In this document: piece after piece, positions 12,157 to 19,447 of the stretch
Position numbering within the stretch: position 1 is the stretch's first letter
Layout: each line of letters begins with the position of its first letter
Origin: a virus
IMG/VR virus record: IMGVR_UViG_3300042294_002093
Span: 1-64,000 of that record
Direction: 5' to 3' (one strand)
DNA length: 64,000 nucleotides
Notes under the pieces: model-generated
Seen by the model: only the letters and a program-made list of their open reading frames with translations
What the model was told of the DNA's origin: nothing
Database searches by the model: none
Program-made: the position numbers and the translations under genes

Positions 12157-12765
12157 ATGGCACACATAGTTAACAATATTCCAGTTGGTCACGATCCAAG
12201 CGAAATTGAGCGTATTCAGTCTTATAATGATTTTTTTGAAAAAGTTGGTAACTCATCAGAAAATATCAAACTAATATCAAATTTTTTATCCGATGATGAG
12301 ATTAAGTATTTGCTTGATAATGTTACTGAAAACAGAAAATTTAGTTTTGAGTCACAAAAAGATGATTCAGGTAATGCTATAAACTGGATGCACATTTATG
12401 CTGGTATAGAAGATAAGTTTAAGATTCGAGATAAAGTAAAAGTAGAAATTGTCAGTGCCTATGGCTTTGACTCTATACGCCCTAAAGAGTCTCATCTGCA
12501 AGTGGCTAAATGGGAAAAAGGAACTAGTTTAAACTTACATGTTGATGATCTGGGATATGTTACAGACAATCATATCCCTACTCTTATCTATTTAAATGAT
12601 GATTACGAAGGTGGCGAAATTAGTTTTGCTACACACGATATTACTATAAAGCCTAAAGTTGGAGATCTTTTAATATTCCCTGGAAATATGCACTATGCAC
12701 ACGAAGTAAAAGAAGTGCTTTCTGGAACAAGATATACCCTGCCAATCTGGTTTACAATCATATAG
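12157..12765 (+). CDS. 2OG-Fe(II) oxygenase, prolyl-hydroxylase-like (Oxy1)
   Basis: A 202-aa double-stranded beta-helix dioxygenase. Fe ligands H128-x-D130 (LHVDD) and H182 (YAHEV), with R192 (TRYTLP) to hold 2-oxoglutarate. Between them the P4H-type YLNDDYEGGEISF strand pair. Such enzymes hydroxylate proteins, nucleobases or small molecules; the substrate cannot be read from the sequence. Leaderless start. First of a run of metabolic genes and the intact relative of the degenerate copy at 13892. Confidence 0.85.
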   Translation: MAHIVNNIPVGHDPSEIERIQSYNDFFEKVGNSSENIKLISNFLSDDEIKYLLDNVTENRKFSFESQKDDSGNAINWMHIYAGIEDKFKIRDKVKVEIVSAYGFDSIRPKESHLQVAKWEKGTSLNLHVDDLGYVTDNHIPTLIYLNDDYEGGEISFATHDITIKPKVGDLLIFPGNMHYAHEVKEVLSGTRYTLPIWFTII

Positions 12766-12779
12766 GGTATAATTAAATA

Positions 12780-13046
12780 ATGACAGATGGCATATCAAAA
12801 GAAACCAATAAAAAAAGAAAACTTCTTGATGGATCTGAGGTAAATGATTACGACTACCCCATTGATCTAATTCTGCACACAAAGGCTCCTGGAAAATGGA
12901 AGTTGATAGACCTTGAAACTGGTCAAGAGTATCTTGGATCAGATATATCACACGAAACATTTGGAGAAATATTAAGAACTAAAGTGGCAAAGTCTAAAAT
13001 TGGTTCTTGGTTTAAAACAAAAGGAAGAACAATAAACAATGGATAA
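12780..13046 (+). CDS. Hypothetical protein, 88 aa
   Basis: TATAAT 12768-12773 begins just after the Oxy1 stop and ends six bases before ATG 12780. The centre, PGKWKLIDLETGQEYLG, looks like a small beta domain also seen in marine phage hypotheticals. Its last eight bases overlap the monooxygenase gene. Function unknown. Confidence 0.65.
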   Translation: MTDGISKETNKKRKLLDGSEVNDYDYPIDLILHTKAPGKWKLIDLETGQEYLGSDISHETFGEILRTKVAKSKIGSWFKTKGRTINNG

Positions 13047-13890
13047 TGTAAATAAGCCTATAACATTTCACTGGATGTGGAGAAGGCATTGGCAGATAAA
13101 CGATAGTATTGAAAACTTAGATCTAAATGGAATTCTTAATATGGCTAAAGAACTAGACGGTGCTAACGTAAAATCTGTTTTACTCCCTTATGGGCCAGGT
13201 GGCATTGACTTTTCTTTAGTTATACAAGAAGCATTACAAAAAACAAATCAATTAATTATGACTATTGCTTTACCAGCATATGGAACAAGCCCAGATTATG
13301 CTGCCAAAATTTGTGAAACATTAAATCGCTTTGCACCTGGAAGAATTGGTGTAAATCTTGTTGCTGGAAGATGGGGAGATGAAGGCAATGGACCTTCTGA
13401 AAAACTAGTTTTAGATCACTATATGCACGACTCAAGTTTGATTGATACATTGGAAAAAAGAGTAGCAATATCTGCAGTATGGATGGACAAAGTTATGGAT
13501 TTGATGAAAAGACATCAACATAAAACACACATGGCTGTTGTAGGATCTTCGGATACAACAATCCAAATAGCAAACAAGCATTGTGAATACATATATGTAG
13601 ATGACAATTTATTGTACAGAGATCAGTTTAAAAAAATTGATCTTGGTCGTGTAAAACCAATACTTATTATTGATCCACTTATTATTAATCATCCAGATGA
13701 AGAACAAAAAATCAAGTATGATAAAAATGCACCAGTTAGAAAACAACATCATCATGTAAAAGGAACACAGGAAGAAGTTGTTCGTCAAATTAGAGATTTA
13801 TCAAATAAATTTAATATATATGATTTTATGATTCACACTGATCAAGCAGACATAAGTCAGTTATTAAAATTAGTAAAGGAGTTTAATTAA
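13039..13890 (+). CDS. Luciferase-like (LLM) flavin monooxygenase
   Basis: A 283-aa protein of the luciferase-like monooxygenase class, which uses FMNH2 and O2 and typically cleaves alkanesulfonates, long-chain amines or aldehydes. The characteristic core strand-turn APGRIGVNLVAGRWGDEGN lies at about residues 98-116; residues 65-80 give the preceding TIALPAYGTSP strand. It is shorter than SsuD (about 380 aa). It lies between two oxygenase-like genes, overlapping 12780-13046 by eight bases and one base before 13892. A flavin reductase partner is not evident nearby. Confidence 0.75.
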   Translation: MDNVNKPITFHWMWRRHWQINDSIENLDLNGILNMAKELDGANVKSVLLPYGPGGIDFSLVIQEALQKTNQLIMTIALPAYGTSPDYAAKICETLNRFAPGRIGVNLVAGRWGDEGNGPSEKLVLDHYMHDSSLIDTLEKRVAISAVWMDKVMDLMKRHQHKTHMAVVGSSDTTIQIANKHCEYIYVDDNLLYRDQFKKIDLGRVKPILIIDPLIINHPDEEQKIKYDKNAPVRKQHHHVKGTQEEVVRQIRDLSNKFNIYDFMIHTDQADISQLLKLVKEFN

Positions 13891-13891
13891 T

Positions 13892-14446
13892 ATGCAGATA
13901 TCTGAAGAAACTAAAGAAAAATTTAATAAAATAGGTAGCGGTATTGATAACGTAAAAATATTTAACAATTATCTTGGTGCAGTTGAATGTAAAAATATTA
14001 TTAAGTTAATTAAAATAACACAAACAAGTAATAGTAGGCTTCTTCAATCTGAGGAGTCATCTGGACACAATACGCTGTCTTTGGTGTATTACGACTCACT
14101 TTCTCTTCCAGAAAAATATGTACCAGGAATTAATTCTATTGTAGAAAAAGAATATAATGTAAAATTAAAGGCAAGACATTCTCGTTTTGCTGAGTGGAAA
14201 CACAACAACAGTAAGTCAATACCAATAGATGATATGGGTTCTAAAGATTCAAATCATATTGCTGGTTGGGTATATCTTAATGACGATTATGAAGGTGGAG
14301 ATCTTTCTTTTATTAATCAAAATTTATCTTTTAAGCCAAAGACTGGCGATTTAGTTTTATTCCCTGGAAATATTCACTATTGGTATAACGTAGGACCTGC
14401 AAATGGGTCAAGGTATATAATGCCAATTTGGTTTGATTTTTTATAA
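13892..14446 (+). CDS. Degenerate 2OG-oxygenase-like protein (Oxy2)
   Basis: A 184-aa homologue of Oxy1. The YLNDDYEGGDLSF strands, the NIHY turn and R174 are kept, but the Fe ligands are gone: HxD has become P111-I-D113 and the distal His has become Y165 (Oxy1 YAHEV, here YWYNV). It should not bind Fe in the normal way, so it may be a binding or regulatory pseudoenzyme. Good ribosome binding site AAAGGAG before ATG 13892. Directly behind the LLM gene. Confidence 0.75.
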   Translation: MQISEETKEKFNKIGSGIDNVKIFNNYLGAVECKNIIKLIKITQTSNSRLLQSEESSGHNTLSLVYYDSLSLPEKYVPGINSIVEKEYNVKLKARHSRFAEWKHNNSKSIPIDDMGSKDSNHIAGWVYLNDDYEGGDLSFINQNLSFKPKTGDLVLFPGNIHYWYNVGPANGSRYIMPIWFDFL

Positions 14447-14462
14447 TGGTAGAATTAGTTAT

Positions 14463-15029
14463 ATGAAATATAAACTTCCTTATTTATTAACCTATCCAAG
14501 AAGCGGTTCTCATTATTTTGATGACCTTGTTTATAAAGAAGCAAAAATCCACATTGAAAAATCTCATTTTGTAAATTTGCTATTTGATAAAAATAATAAT
14601 AAAGAAAAAACAATACTCACAATAGTAAGAGATCCAATAGATAGCATTAATTCTGTTGTAGCAGCAGAAACACAGAATGCATCCATGAGAATAAACCCAC
14701 ATTTTGTTAGGCCAAAAGTTAATGAACTTATAACATTCTACATATTGCTATATAGTTTTTTGTGTGACCATGCAGATTACGTTATTGATTTTAATGATTT
14801 AGTAGAATATCCAGATGCCGTAATTAAAAAAACATTGAATTTATTAGAAATAAATGAAGAAAATTATAATCTTTTTTATAGAGGAGAACAGCCCTATGCT
14901 AAAGAATATATTCCATCAAGCAAAAAATTACCAAATTATGACAAAGATATTCTAAGCAAATATAATTTTAATATTGATTTGTGCTATTTTTACTATAACA
15001 GGCTTTTAGAAAAAAAGATTATAGTTTAA
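14463..15029 (+). CDS. Sulfotransferase (PAPS-dependent), putative
   Basis: A 188-aa protein with both PAPS-binding signatures: YPRSGSHYF (residues 11-19, 5'-phosphosulfate loop) and IVRDPIDSINS (R56, S64, 3'-phosphate site). Sulfotransferases move sulfate from PAPS to hydroxyls or amines of glycans, lipids, tyrosines or small molecules. At 188 aa it is a compact version. Start set by -10 TAGAAT (14450-14455), leaderless. A PAPS-making APS kinase domain is encoded at 21950-22708, so donor and user may be paired. Confidence 0.75.
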   Translation: MKYKLPYLLTYPRSGSHYFDDLVYKEAKIHIEKSHFVNLLFDKNNNKEKTILTIVRDPIDSINSVVAAETQNASMRINPHFVRPKVNELITFYILLYSFLCDHADYVIDFNDLVEYPDAVIKKTLNLLEINEENYNLFYRGEQPYAKEYIPSSKKLPNYDKDILSKYNFNIDLCYFYYNRLLEKKIIV

Positions 15030-15057
15030 TAAACTTGTAGATATGATATAATTTTAT

Positions 15058-16068
15058 ATGGCCTTTTTAACAAGAAATATCTTAGACTTTTACAAACAAA
15101 ATGATGATCCACAAAATCTTTGGTATTTAGAAAAAAACTTTACAAATACAAGCAACCTTGGGTTATATAGTCCATATGCCGAAAATGTTGTTACTAATAA
15201 ATGGGATGGAAAAATTTCTGATATTAGAACAATTGATGAAGACAATACATATGAAATTAATAGTCTTGGTTTTCGTGGCGAAGTTTATGAAAACCCAGAA
15301 ATTATTGCATCTGGTTGTTCTATAACTTTTGGTCTTGGAGTTCCAGAATTAGGAAGATGGACAAATATATTAGGCAACAAAATTAATAAGAACGTTATGA
15401 ATTTAGGAAATCCTGGAGCATCTGTAGAAAGTATTTGTACTCATATAATTCAATATTGTATGAATAATAAAATGCCTAAAGAAATTTTTTGTTTGTTTCC
15501 AGATTTTTTCAGAAGCATGGTTGTAGTAGATAAAGAATTTTATAAAACAAAAGTAAAAAGAGACGATGCTTTTAAAGAAAAAGATTCTTTACAACAAATT
15601 TTCTGTAACCCAATTATTCATAAATATGATGATCGTGTATTTATGGAAATAGAAGATCAAAAATATATAGAAGACGCAACTTCTCCACATCAACTAATCT
15701 TAAACTCTATAAACTTTATTTATATTTTAGAGTCATTTTGTTTAGCAAATAATATAAAACTACATTGGACAACATGGCATGTACCAACTGCTACAATTAT
15801 AGAAGAATTACTTAAAATTAAAAATTTTAAATTAAAGAATTTTGCAGATTTTGTTTTTTCGCCTGATGTAAATAATACTGATTTTCGTTCTGTTTCATTT
15901 AAGTGTTCTTCATCACATGATTCTGAGTTCTATGATAGCATTTATTGGAAAAGAGGGACTGATTATTCTATAGAAAACTATAAGAAGGTATCTGATCATG
16001 CTCACCCAGGAATTCATTTTCAATACCATTTTGCAGATTTATTTTATAAACTACACAATATGATATAA
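15058..16068 (+). CDS. SGNH/GDSL-like hydrolase, putative
   Basis: A 336-aa protein with GCSITFGLGVPELGRW at about residues 87-102, a block-I variant (GCS for GDS) where the Ser would be the nucleophile. NLGNPGAS follows as block II/III, and SDHAHPGIHFQ near the C-terminus supplies the Asp-x-x-His pair of block V. Family members deacetylate sugars or hydrolyse esters; glycan O-acetyl editing is one possibility. TATAAT 15047-15052 lies five bases before ATG. Follows the sulfotransferase. Confidence 0.65.
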   Translation: MAFLTRNILDFYKQNDDPQNLWYLEKNFTNTSNLGLYSPYAENVVTNKWDGKISDIRTIDEDNTYEINSLGFRGEVYENPEIIASGCSITFGLGVPELGRWTNILGNKINKNVMNLGNPGASVESICTHIIQYCMNNKMPKEIFCLFPDFFRSMVVVDKEFYKTKVKRDDAFKEKDSLQQIFCNPIIHKYDDRVFMEIEDQKYIEDATSPHQLILNSINFIYILESFCLANNIKLHWTTWHVPTATIIEELLKIKNFKLKNFADFVFSPDVNNTDFRSVSFKCSSSHDSEFYDSIYWKRGTDYSIENYKKVSDHAHPGIHFQYHFADLFYKLHNMI

Positions 16069-16075
16069 TATTTGT

Positions 16076-16201
16076 ATGACTAATCCTAAATGTTTCTTTT
16101 GTGAAAAAGATGCTACACACTACGATGTAGTAGTTAATCATTCTGACTACATTGTTGCCGATGTGTGTTTCAAACATTTATCTATGGGATTATTTTCATA
16201 A
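16076..16201 (+). CDS. Cys/His microprotein, 41 aa
   Basis: TATAAT 16064-16069 spans the stop of the previous gene and ends six bases before ATG 16076. CFFC and CFKH pairs suit a small zinc site, with an arrangement resembling the DUF7455-like protein at 25353. Confidence 0.6.
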   Translation: MTNPKCFFCEKDATHYDVVVNHSDYIVADVCFKHLSMGLFS

Positions 16202-16223
16202 AATAAAATTAGACAAAATTGAC

Positions 16224-16252
16224 TTGACTTAATCTTTACCTTAAGGTATACT
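16224..16252 (+). promoter_or_regulatory. Leaderless promoter
   Basis: TTGACT 16224-16229, 17-bp spacer, TATACT 16247-16252, six bases before ATG 16259. Confidence 0.75.
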
Positions 16253-16258
16253 TAATAT

Positions 16259-16708
16259 ATGAAACAAAAAGCATATATTTTTGACGTAGACGGCACTCTT
16301 GCAAATGTAGATCCTTACATTCACCTTGTTCGTGGCTCTACTAGGGATTATAAGGCTTTTCATGAGGCTTCTGTTGATGCCCTGCCAAATTTTGAAGTAG
16401 TCCAGATGCTAAATGAAGCATTTTTTGATCAGATGCACATTATTATTGTAACATCTCGAAAAGAAGTTTGGCGTGGATTGACGTCTTACTGGCTTGCTAA
16501 AAATGATATTAGCCACCACGCACTATATATGCGTAAGGATGATGACAATAGACCAGACTATGAAGTAAAAAAAGATATATTACTTGAAATAAAAAAATAT
16601 TGGAATGTTCTACACGCAATAGATGATAACCCAAATGTGATTAAACTATGGGAAGAGCACGGCATCACTACTACCAAGATTGGTACATGGGATGGAAATA
16701 AAGGATAA
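16259..16708 (+). CDS. HAD phosphatase, PNK 3'-phosphatase-like
   Basis: A 149-aa HAD-superfamily protein. Motif I FDVDGT (nucleophile D9, acid D11), motif II Thr/Ser (VTSRKE, 65-66), motif III Lys (VKKD, 104-105), motif IV IDDNP (D122, D123). The MRKDDDNRPDYEVKK stretch matches polynucleotide kinase 3'-phosphatase domains, which remove 3' phosphates from DNA or RNA ends, as in T4 Pnkp repair of cut tRNA. No kinase domain is present. tRNA genes lie just downstream. Leaderless start. Confidence 0.75.
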   Translation: MKQKAYIFDVDGTLANVDPYIHLVRGSTRDYKAFHEASVDALPNFEVVQMLNEAFFDQMHIIIVTSRKEVWRGLTSYWLAKNDISHHALYMRKDDDNRPDYEVKKDILLEIKKYWNVLHAIDDNPNVIKLWEEHGITTTKIGTWDGNKG

Positions 16709-16709
16709 C

Positions 16710-17144
16710 ATGCCTTATCCATGGCGTATAGACTTTCAATCAGAATCTAAAAAAAGCGGAGATCAATTTGAAGATGCAGTATATGAAGACTTGGTTGGTC
16801 GTGGATTTGGTGTTATTGATAGAAATTATTTTTTTATTGGTACTGGGTGTGAGGTAGACTTTAAAGCGCAATCAGATACAAAGGTAGAATATGTAGAAGC
16901 AAAAGGAGGTAATGCTGGTGAAGGAAAACGACCAGGAGCACAAAGAACAGATAGTGTAAAAAAAGCAATTGCAAATGGTGCTTTAATAAAAACATTTAAT
17001 GATATTTATTATGTTGTATATTTTTCAGCAAAACCTGAATTAGGAAGTTACTCTGATCAAATGATTGAAACTGCATTAAAGTATAAGATTGTTGATGAAG
17101 TTAGATATATAGAAATTTTAAACACCAGTGGCCAAGTTGGTTAA
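16710..17144 (+). CDS. PD-(D/E)XK nuclease-like protein
   Basis: A 144-aa protein with a restriction-endonuclease-like core: GDQFEDAVYEDL (Glu of helix 1), then CEVDF (the D) and VEYVEAKGG (E-x-K). This arrangement is typical of small phage or resolvase-like nucleases. AAAGGA upstream supports ATG 16710; an in-frame TTG at 16680 would overlap the HAD gene. Its last 23 bases lie inside tRNA-Met/Ile2. Confidence 0.65.
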   Translation: MPYPWRIDFQSESKKSGDQFEDAVYEDLVGRGFGVIDRNYFFIGTGCEVDFKAQSDTKVEYVEAKGGNAGEGKRPGAQRTDSVKKAIANGALIKTFNDIYYVVYFSAKPELGSYSDQMIETALKYKIVDEVRYIEILNTSGQVG

Positions 17145-17195
17145 GGCACCGAACTCATAATTCGGCTATCGTAGGTTCAAGTCCTACCTGGTGTA
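17122..17195 (+). tRNA. tRNA with CAT anticodon (Met or Ile2)
   Basis: Acceptor ACACCAG/CTGGTGT, D stem GCC/GGC, anticodon stem CCGAA/TTCGG with loop CTCATAA, T arm GTAGG-TTCAAGT-CCTAC, A73. Pairing at 1-72 (A-U) argues against an initiator. Elongator Met and lysidine-modified Ile2 cannot be told apart by eye. The 5' end overlaps the nuclease gene. Confidence 0.9.
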
Positions 17196-17199
17196 CGAT

Positions 17200-17273
17200 G
17201 CGGATGTTGCATATTGGTAGTGCCTCTGCCTTCCAAGCAGAAGGGGTCAGTTCGATTCTGATCATCCGCTCCA
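17200..17273 (+). tRNA. tRNA-Gly (TCC), CCA encoded
   Basis: Acceptor GCGGATG/CATCCGC, anticodon stem TCTGC/GCAGA, loop CTTCCAA, T loop TTCGATT, T73 and an encoded CCA (17271-17273), unlike the other tRNAs here. Confidence 0.92.
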
Positions 17274-17274
17274 A

Positions 17275-17347
17275 GTCTCTATCGTCTAGTGGCCTAGGAC
17301 TCTGCCCTTTCACGGCAGCAACACGGATTCGAATTCCGTTAGAGATA
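17275..17347 (+). tRNA. tRNA-Glu (TTC)
   Basis: Acceptor GTCTCTA/TAGAGAT, anticodon stem CTGCC/GGCAG, loop CTTTCAC, T arm ACGGA-TTCGAAT-TCCGT. One base separates it from tRNA-Gly. Ends the plus-strand arm; convergent minus-strand genes begin at 17375. Confidence 0.92.
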
Positions 17348-17374
17348 CAATACCTCTGTAGTTCATTTGTATAT

Positions 17375-18031
17375 TTATACTAAAGGTATGTAGTGTTGTG
17401 CAGGATGAACGTTATCGCTTATAAATCTTAGTGGAATTATGTCGTATGCTATTGTTATTCTTTTTCCATCCCAGTCCCAATCGCCCATGGCGTGAGGGTG
17501 ACCCATCTCAGAAAGTATTAGCCTATTGTTTAAATTTTTATTTTCTATTGTTTTATTTTTGTCATTTTCTATCATATAAAACGTTGAGGAAGGTTCAGCC
17601 TTGACACAATAGTAGCCATGAAAATATGGAGCCCAGGGTCCTCCATGATCGTGCCAATTTAATTTACCAATGTTTCTGTCATTAATGTTAAACCAACCTT
17701 GGACCATATACTTCTGACTTTTAAAATCAATTTCATAATACTCACAAGCCTCTTCTACGGTCTCTTTTAATGAAGAAAAAAGGTTGTATATCTCTTCATT
17801 GTAGAATTGAAAAACATTATATTCTCTCCATTTTACAGTAGAAAGACTTCCAGAGTCTACCCATGGTTCGTTATCTTTAAAATCTTTTATTCCTCTTAAT
17901 GACCCATTTTCAATTTGAGAATACTTTTTTTCTAAGAATGCAGAAAGTTTGTCTAGGTCATTGTTTAAAAATCTTTCAAAGAACTTATGCTCTTTATTAT
18001 GTAGTCTTGGCTTGTTATATGTATTGTTCAT
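17375..18031 (-). CDS. 2OG-Fe(II) oxygenase-like, HxH type (Oxy3)
   Basis: A 218-aa protein close to the 31103 product along its whole length. NWHDHGG (H127, H129) fits the H-x-H variant of putative 2OG-Fe(II) oxygenases; the distal site is GHPH (H178/H180) and R191 follows (KRITIAYD). FHGYYCVKAEPSSTFY is the intervening strand pair. Substrate unknown. Last gene of the minus-strand block, facing the tRNAs. Confidence 0.7.
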   Translation of the reverse strand: MNNTYNKPRLHNKEHKFFERFLNNDLDKLSAFLEKKYSQIENGSLRGIKDFKDNEPWVDSGSLSTVKWREYNVFQFYNEEIYNLFSSLKETVEEACEYYEIDFKSQKYMVQGWFNINDRNIGKLNWHDHGGPWAPYFHGYYCVKAEPSSTFYMIENDKNKTIENKNLNNRLILSEMGHPHAMGDWDWDGKRITIAYDIIPLRFISDNVHPAQHYIPLV

Positions 18032-18034
18032 ACT

Positions 18035-18163
18035 TTACTTTTTAGGATGTTTTGGTTTATATGGTTCTATTTTAGATTTAATTCGACCATCTTTATATAA
18101 TCTTACAATCCATCCATCTTTAATTTGCATTGGATTAAATGCTGTTGCTTTTTTCTTTGGCAT
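18035..18163 (-). CDS. Basic microprotein, 42 aa
   Basis: ATG 18163 overlaps the upstream stop (TAATG). Lys-rich ends around a WIVRLYKDGRIKSK core; MPKKKA start and KPKHPKK end. Conserved-looking but no family recognised. Confidence 0.55.
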   Translation of the reverse strand: MPKKKATAFNPMQIKDGWIVRLYKDGRIKSKIEPYKPKHPKK

Positions 18164-18771
18164 TATAGAGAGTGTCTTTCTGTTTTATTTCTTGTATAAT
18201 CTTTTCCAAAATCAGAAAATAAGGCCTTATCTTTTTCACGATTAACTATTGATCTTGACCAAGAGAATCCTGCGTCTCCACCCCATGCTAACCACATTAT
18301 GTATCCGTTAGATGGGTTTGCTGAGTTACCCCAGTCTTTACCTTTCTTGTCTACTTCATGGCGTGAGAAGTATGAATACATTCTTTTAACAGTACTAAGA
18401 GAAATAGTTTCTCCTCTTGCTAATTGTCCTGCACGAGTCCAGCCAACTGCAGTTCCTGCACCATTAGCCTTTCCATCTTCTTTAAATTTAATTGCTCTAC
18501 GAGCAGCAGATCTTGCTCCTGCTGGTGGGGAATATCCTTCAGCCTTTGATACTGTGTCAATATCGTATTCAACTGTATCATCATCTTCAAATAGATCATC
18601 TGCTTTTGCAGCAGGTACACAATTAGGAACTGGTCTACCGTTTTCTCCTGGCTTCATTCCTCTTTGTACATATCCATCCCAACAAGGTGCTTGTTTGTTA
18701 CCTTGATAAGTTTCTGTTGGCATCATTGAATCATCTTGTTTCCCCATTTGAGCATCACCTTCAATTATCAT
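18163..18771 (-). CDS. Phage protein with head-maturation-associated domain
   Basis: A 202-aa protein. The C-terminal half (about 80-175) contains GARSAARRAI, a G-x-A-x-G-x-x-R-A segment, TVKRMYSYFSRHEVDKKG and IMWLAWGGDAG. This conserved domain often occurs alone or fused to phage head proteases in actinophages; its role is unknown. The N-terminal half is acidic and Pro/Gly-rich. Start set by an extended -10 box six bases upstream. Confidence 0.65.
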   Translation of the reverse strand: MIIEGDAQMGKQDDSMMPTETYQGNKQAPCWDGYVQRGMKPGENGRPVPNCVPAAKADDLFEDDDTVEYDIDTVSKAEGYSPPAGARSAARRAIKFKEDGKANGAGTAVGWTRAGQLARGETISLSTVKRMYSYFSRHEVDKKGKDWGNSANPSNGYIMWLAWGGDAGFSWSRSIVNREKDKALFSDFGKDYTRNKTERHSL

Positions 18772-18777
18772 TTAACA

Positions 18778-18783
18778 ATTATA
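18778..18783 (-). promoter_or_regulatory. Extended -10 leaderless promoter
   Basis: On the minus strand TGCTATAAT gives an extended -10 (18783-18778) six bases before ATG 18771. The usual -35 position falls inside pseudoknot copy 6. Confidence 0.6.
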
Positions 18784-18793
18784 GCACAGTAAA

Positions 18794-18825
18794 TGAGCAG
18801 TTTATAGACTACTGCTCAGGTCTAT
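18794..18825 (-). ncRNA. Pseudoknot element, copy 6
   Basis: Minus strand: stem 1 ATAGAC (18825-18820) with GTCTAT (18809-18804); loop 1 C; stem 2 TGAGCA (18818-18813) with TGCTCA (18799-18794), extendable to TGAGCAGT/ACTGCTCA. The sequence before the last arm is again AAAC. It lies about 100 bases after the hsp20 stop and just before the next promoter. Confidence 0.7.
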
Positions 18826-18920
18826 TAGCCACGAAGATTCGACTCCTGCTAACTTTCCTGTCAAAGGAACATCCGTTGTAAAACTTTTTAAAGTCTCATA
18901 GCGGAATAGTATATATTATA

Positions 18921-19337
18921 CTACTTAATTTTAATAGATTTAGGCTTCTTTTCTTCAGGAACAACACGAACTACATTAACATGTAGCATACCGTCCTTAA
19001 GTTCTGCAGATGTTACTTCCATGTACTCTCCCAGTGCAAAAGATCTTACGAACTTTCTTCCTGCGATACCTTTGTGGACGACCTCTGCATCTGTCACTTC
19101 AATAATCTCACCCTTGATAATTAATGTTCCGTTGTCTACTGAAACATCAATATTTTCCTTAGTAAACCCTGCAATAGCAAGTGATAGCCTATATGTGTCT
19201 TCATCTAATTTAAGAAGATCATACGGAGGATATGATTGAGAGTTTATTTTGTGTGCATTATTTAGACGGGCAAGGTCTCTGTTAAAGCCAATAAAAAAAG
19301 GATCATTAAATAGATCCATTGCAAATTGTGTTACCAT
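18921..19337 (-). CDS. Small heat-shock protein, HSP20/IbpA family
   Basis: A 138-aa alpha-crystallin-domain protein, an ATP-independent holdase that binds unfolding proteins. The domain covers about residues 35-130: YRLSLAIAGFTKENIDVSV, GTLIIKGE and the terminal LKDGMLHVNVVR strand are diagnostic, with a C-terminal I-x-I-like KSIKIK for oligomer contacts. Known in large myophages such as cyanophages, where it may help capsid or host protein stability. Own promoter and ribosome binding site GAAAGGGG. Confidence 0.9.
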   Translation of the reverse strand: MVTQFAMDLFNDPFFIGFNRDLARLNNAHKINSQSYPPYDLLKLDEDTYRLSLAIAGFTKENIDVSVDNGTLIIKGEIIEVTDAEVVHKGIAGRKFVRSFALGEYMEVTSAELKDGMLHVNVVRVVPEEKKPKSIKIK

Positions 19338-19392
19338 TTTATTCCCCTTTCAAGCGAATAATTTAATTCCCCCCATTTGGGCAGGTATATAT

Positions 19393-19434
19393 ATTATAGC
19401 ATAGAAAAACAGGCCAGTCAAATAGACTGACCTG
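19393..19434 (-). promoter_or_regulatory. hsp20 promoter overlapping a terminator
   Basis: Minus strand: hairpin CAGG-CAGTC/GACTG-CCTG (19434-19410) followed by TTTTT terminates the upstream gene. Its 3' arm contains -35 TTGACT (19421-19416), then a 17-bp spacer and -10 TATAAT (19398-19393) for hsp20. Confidence 0.75.
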
Positions 19435-19447
19435 CTAATCTAATTGA

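Noticed and set aside
17198-17383. A 61-codon plus-strand open frame
   Set aside because: Lies across tRNA-Gly and tRNA-Glu.
18830-18860. tRNA T-arm-like GATTCGACTCC near 18847
   Set aside because: The flanking stem does not pair and no anticodon or acceptor arm is found on either strand.
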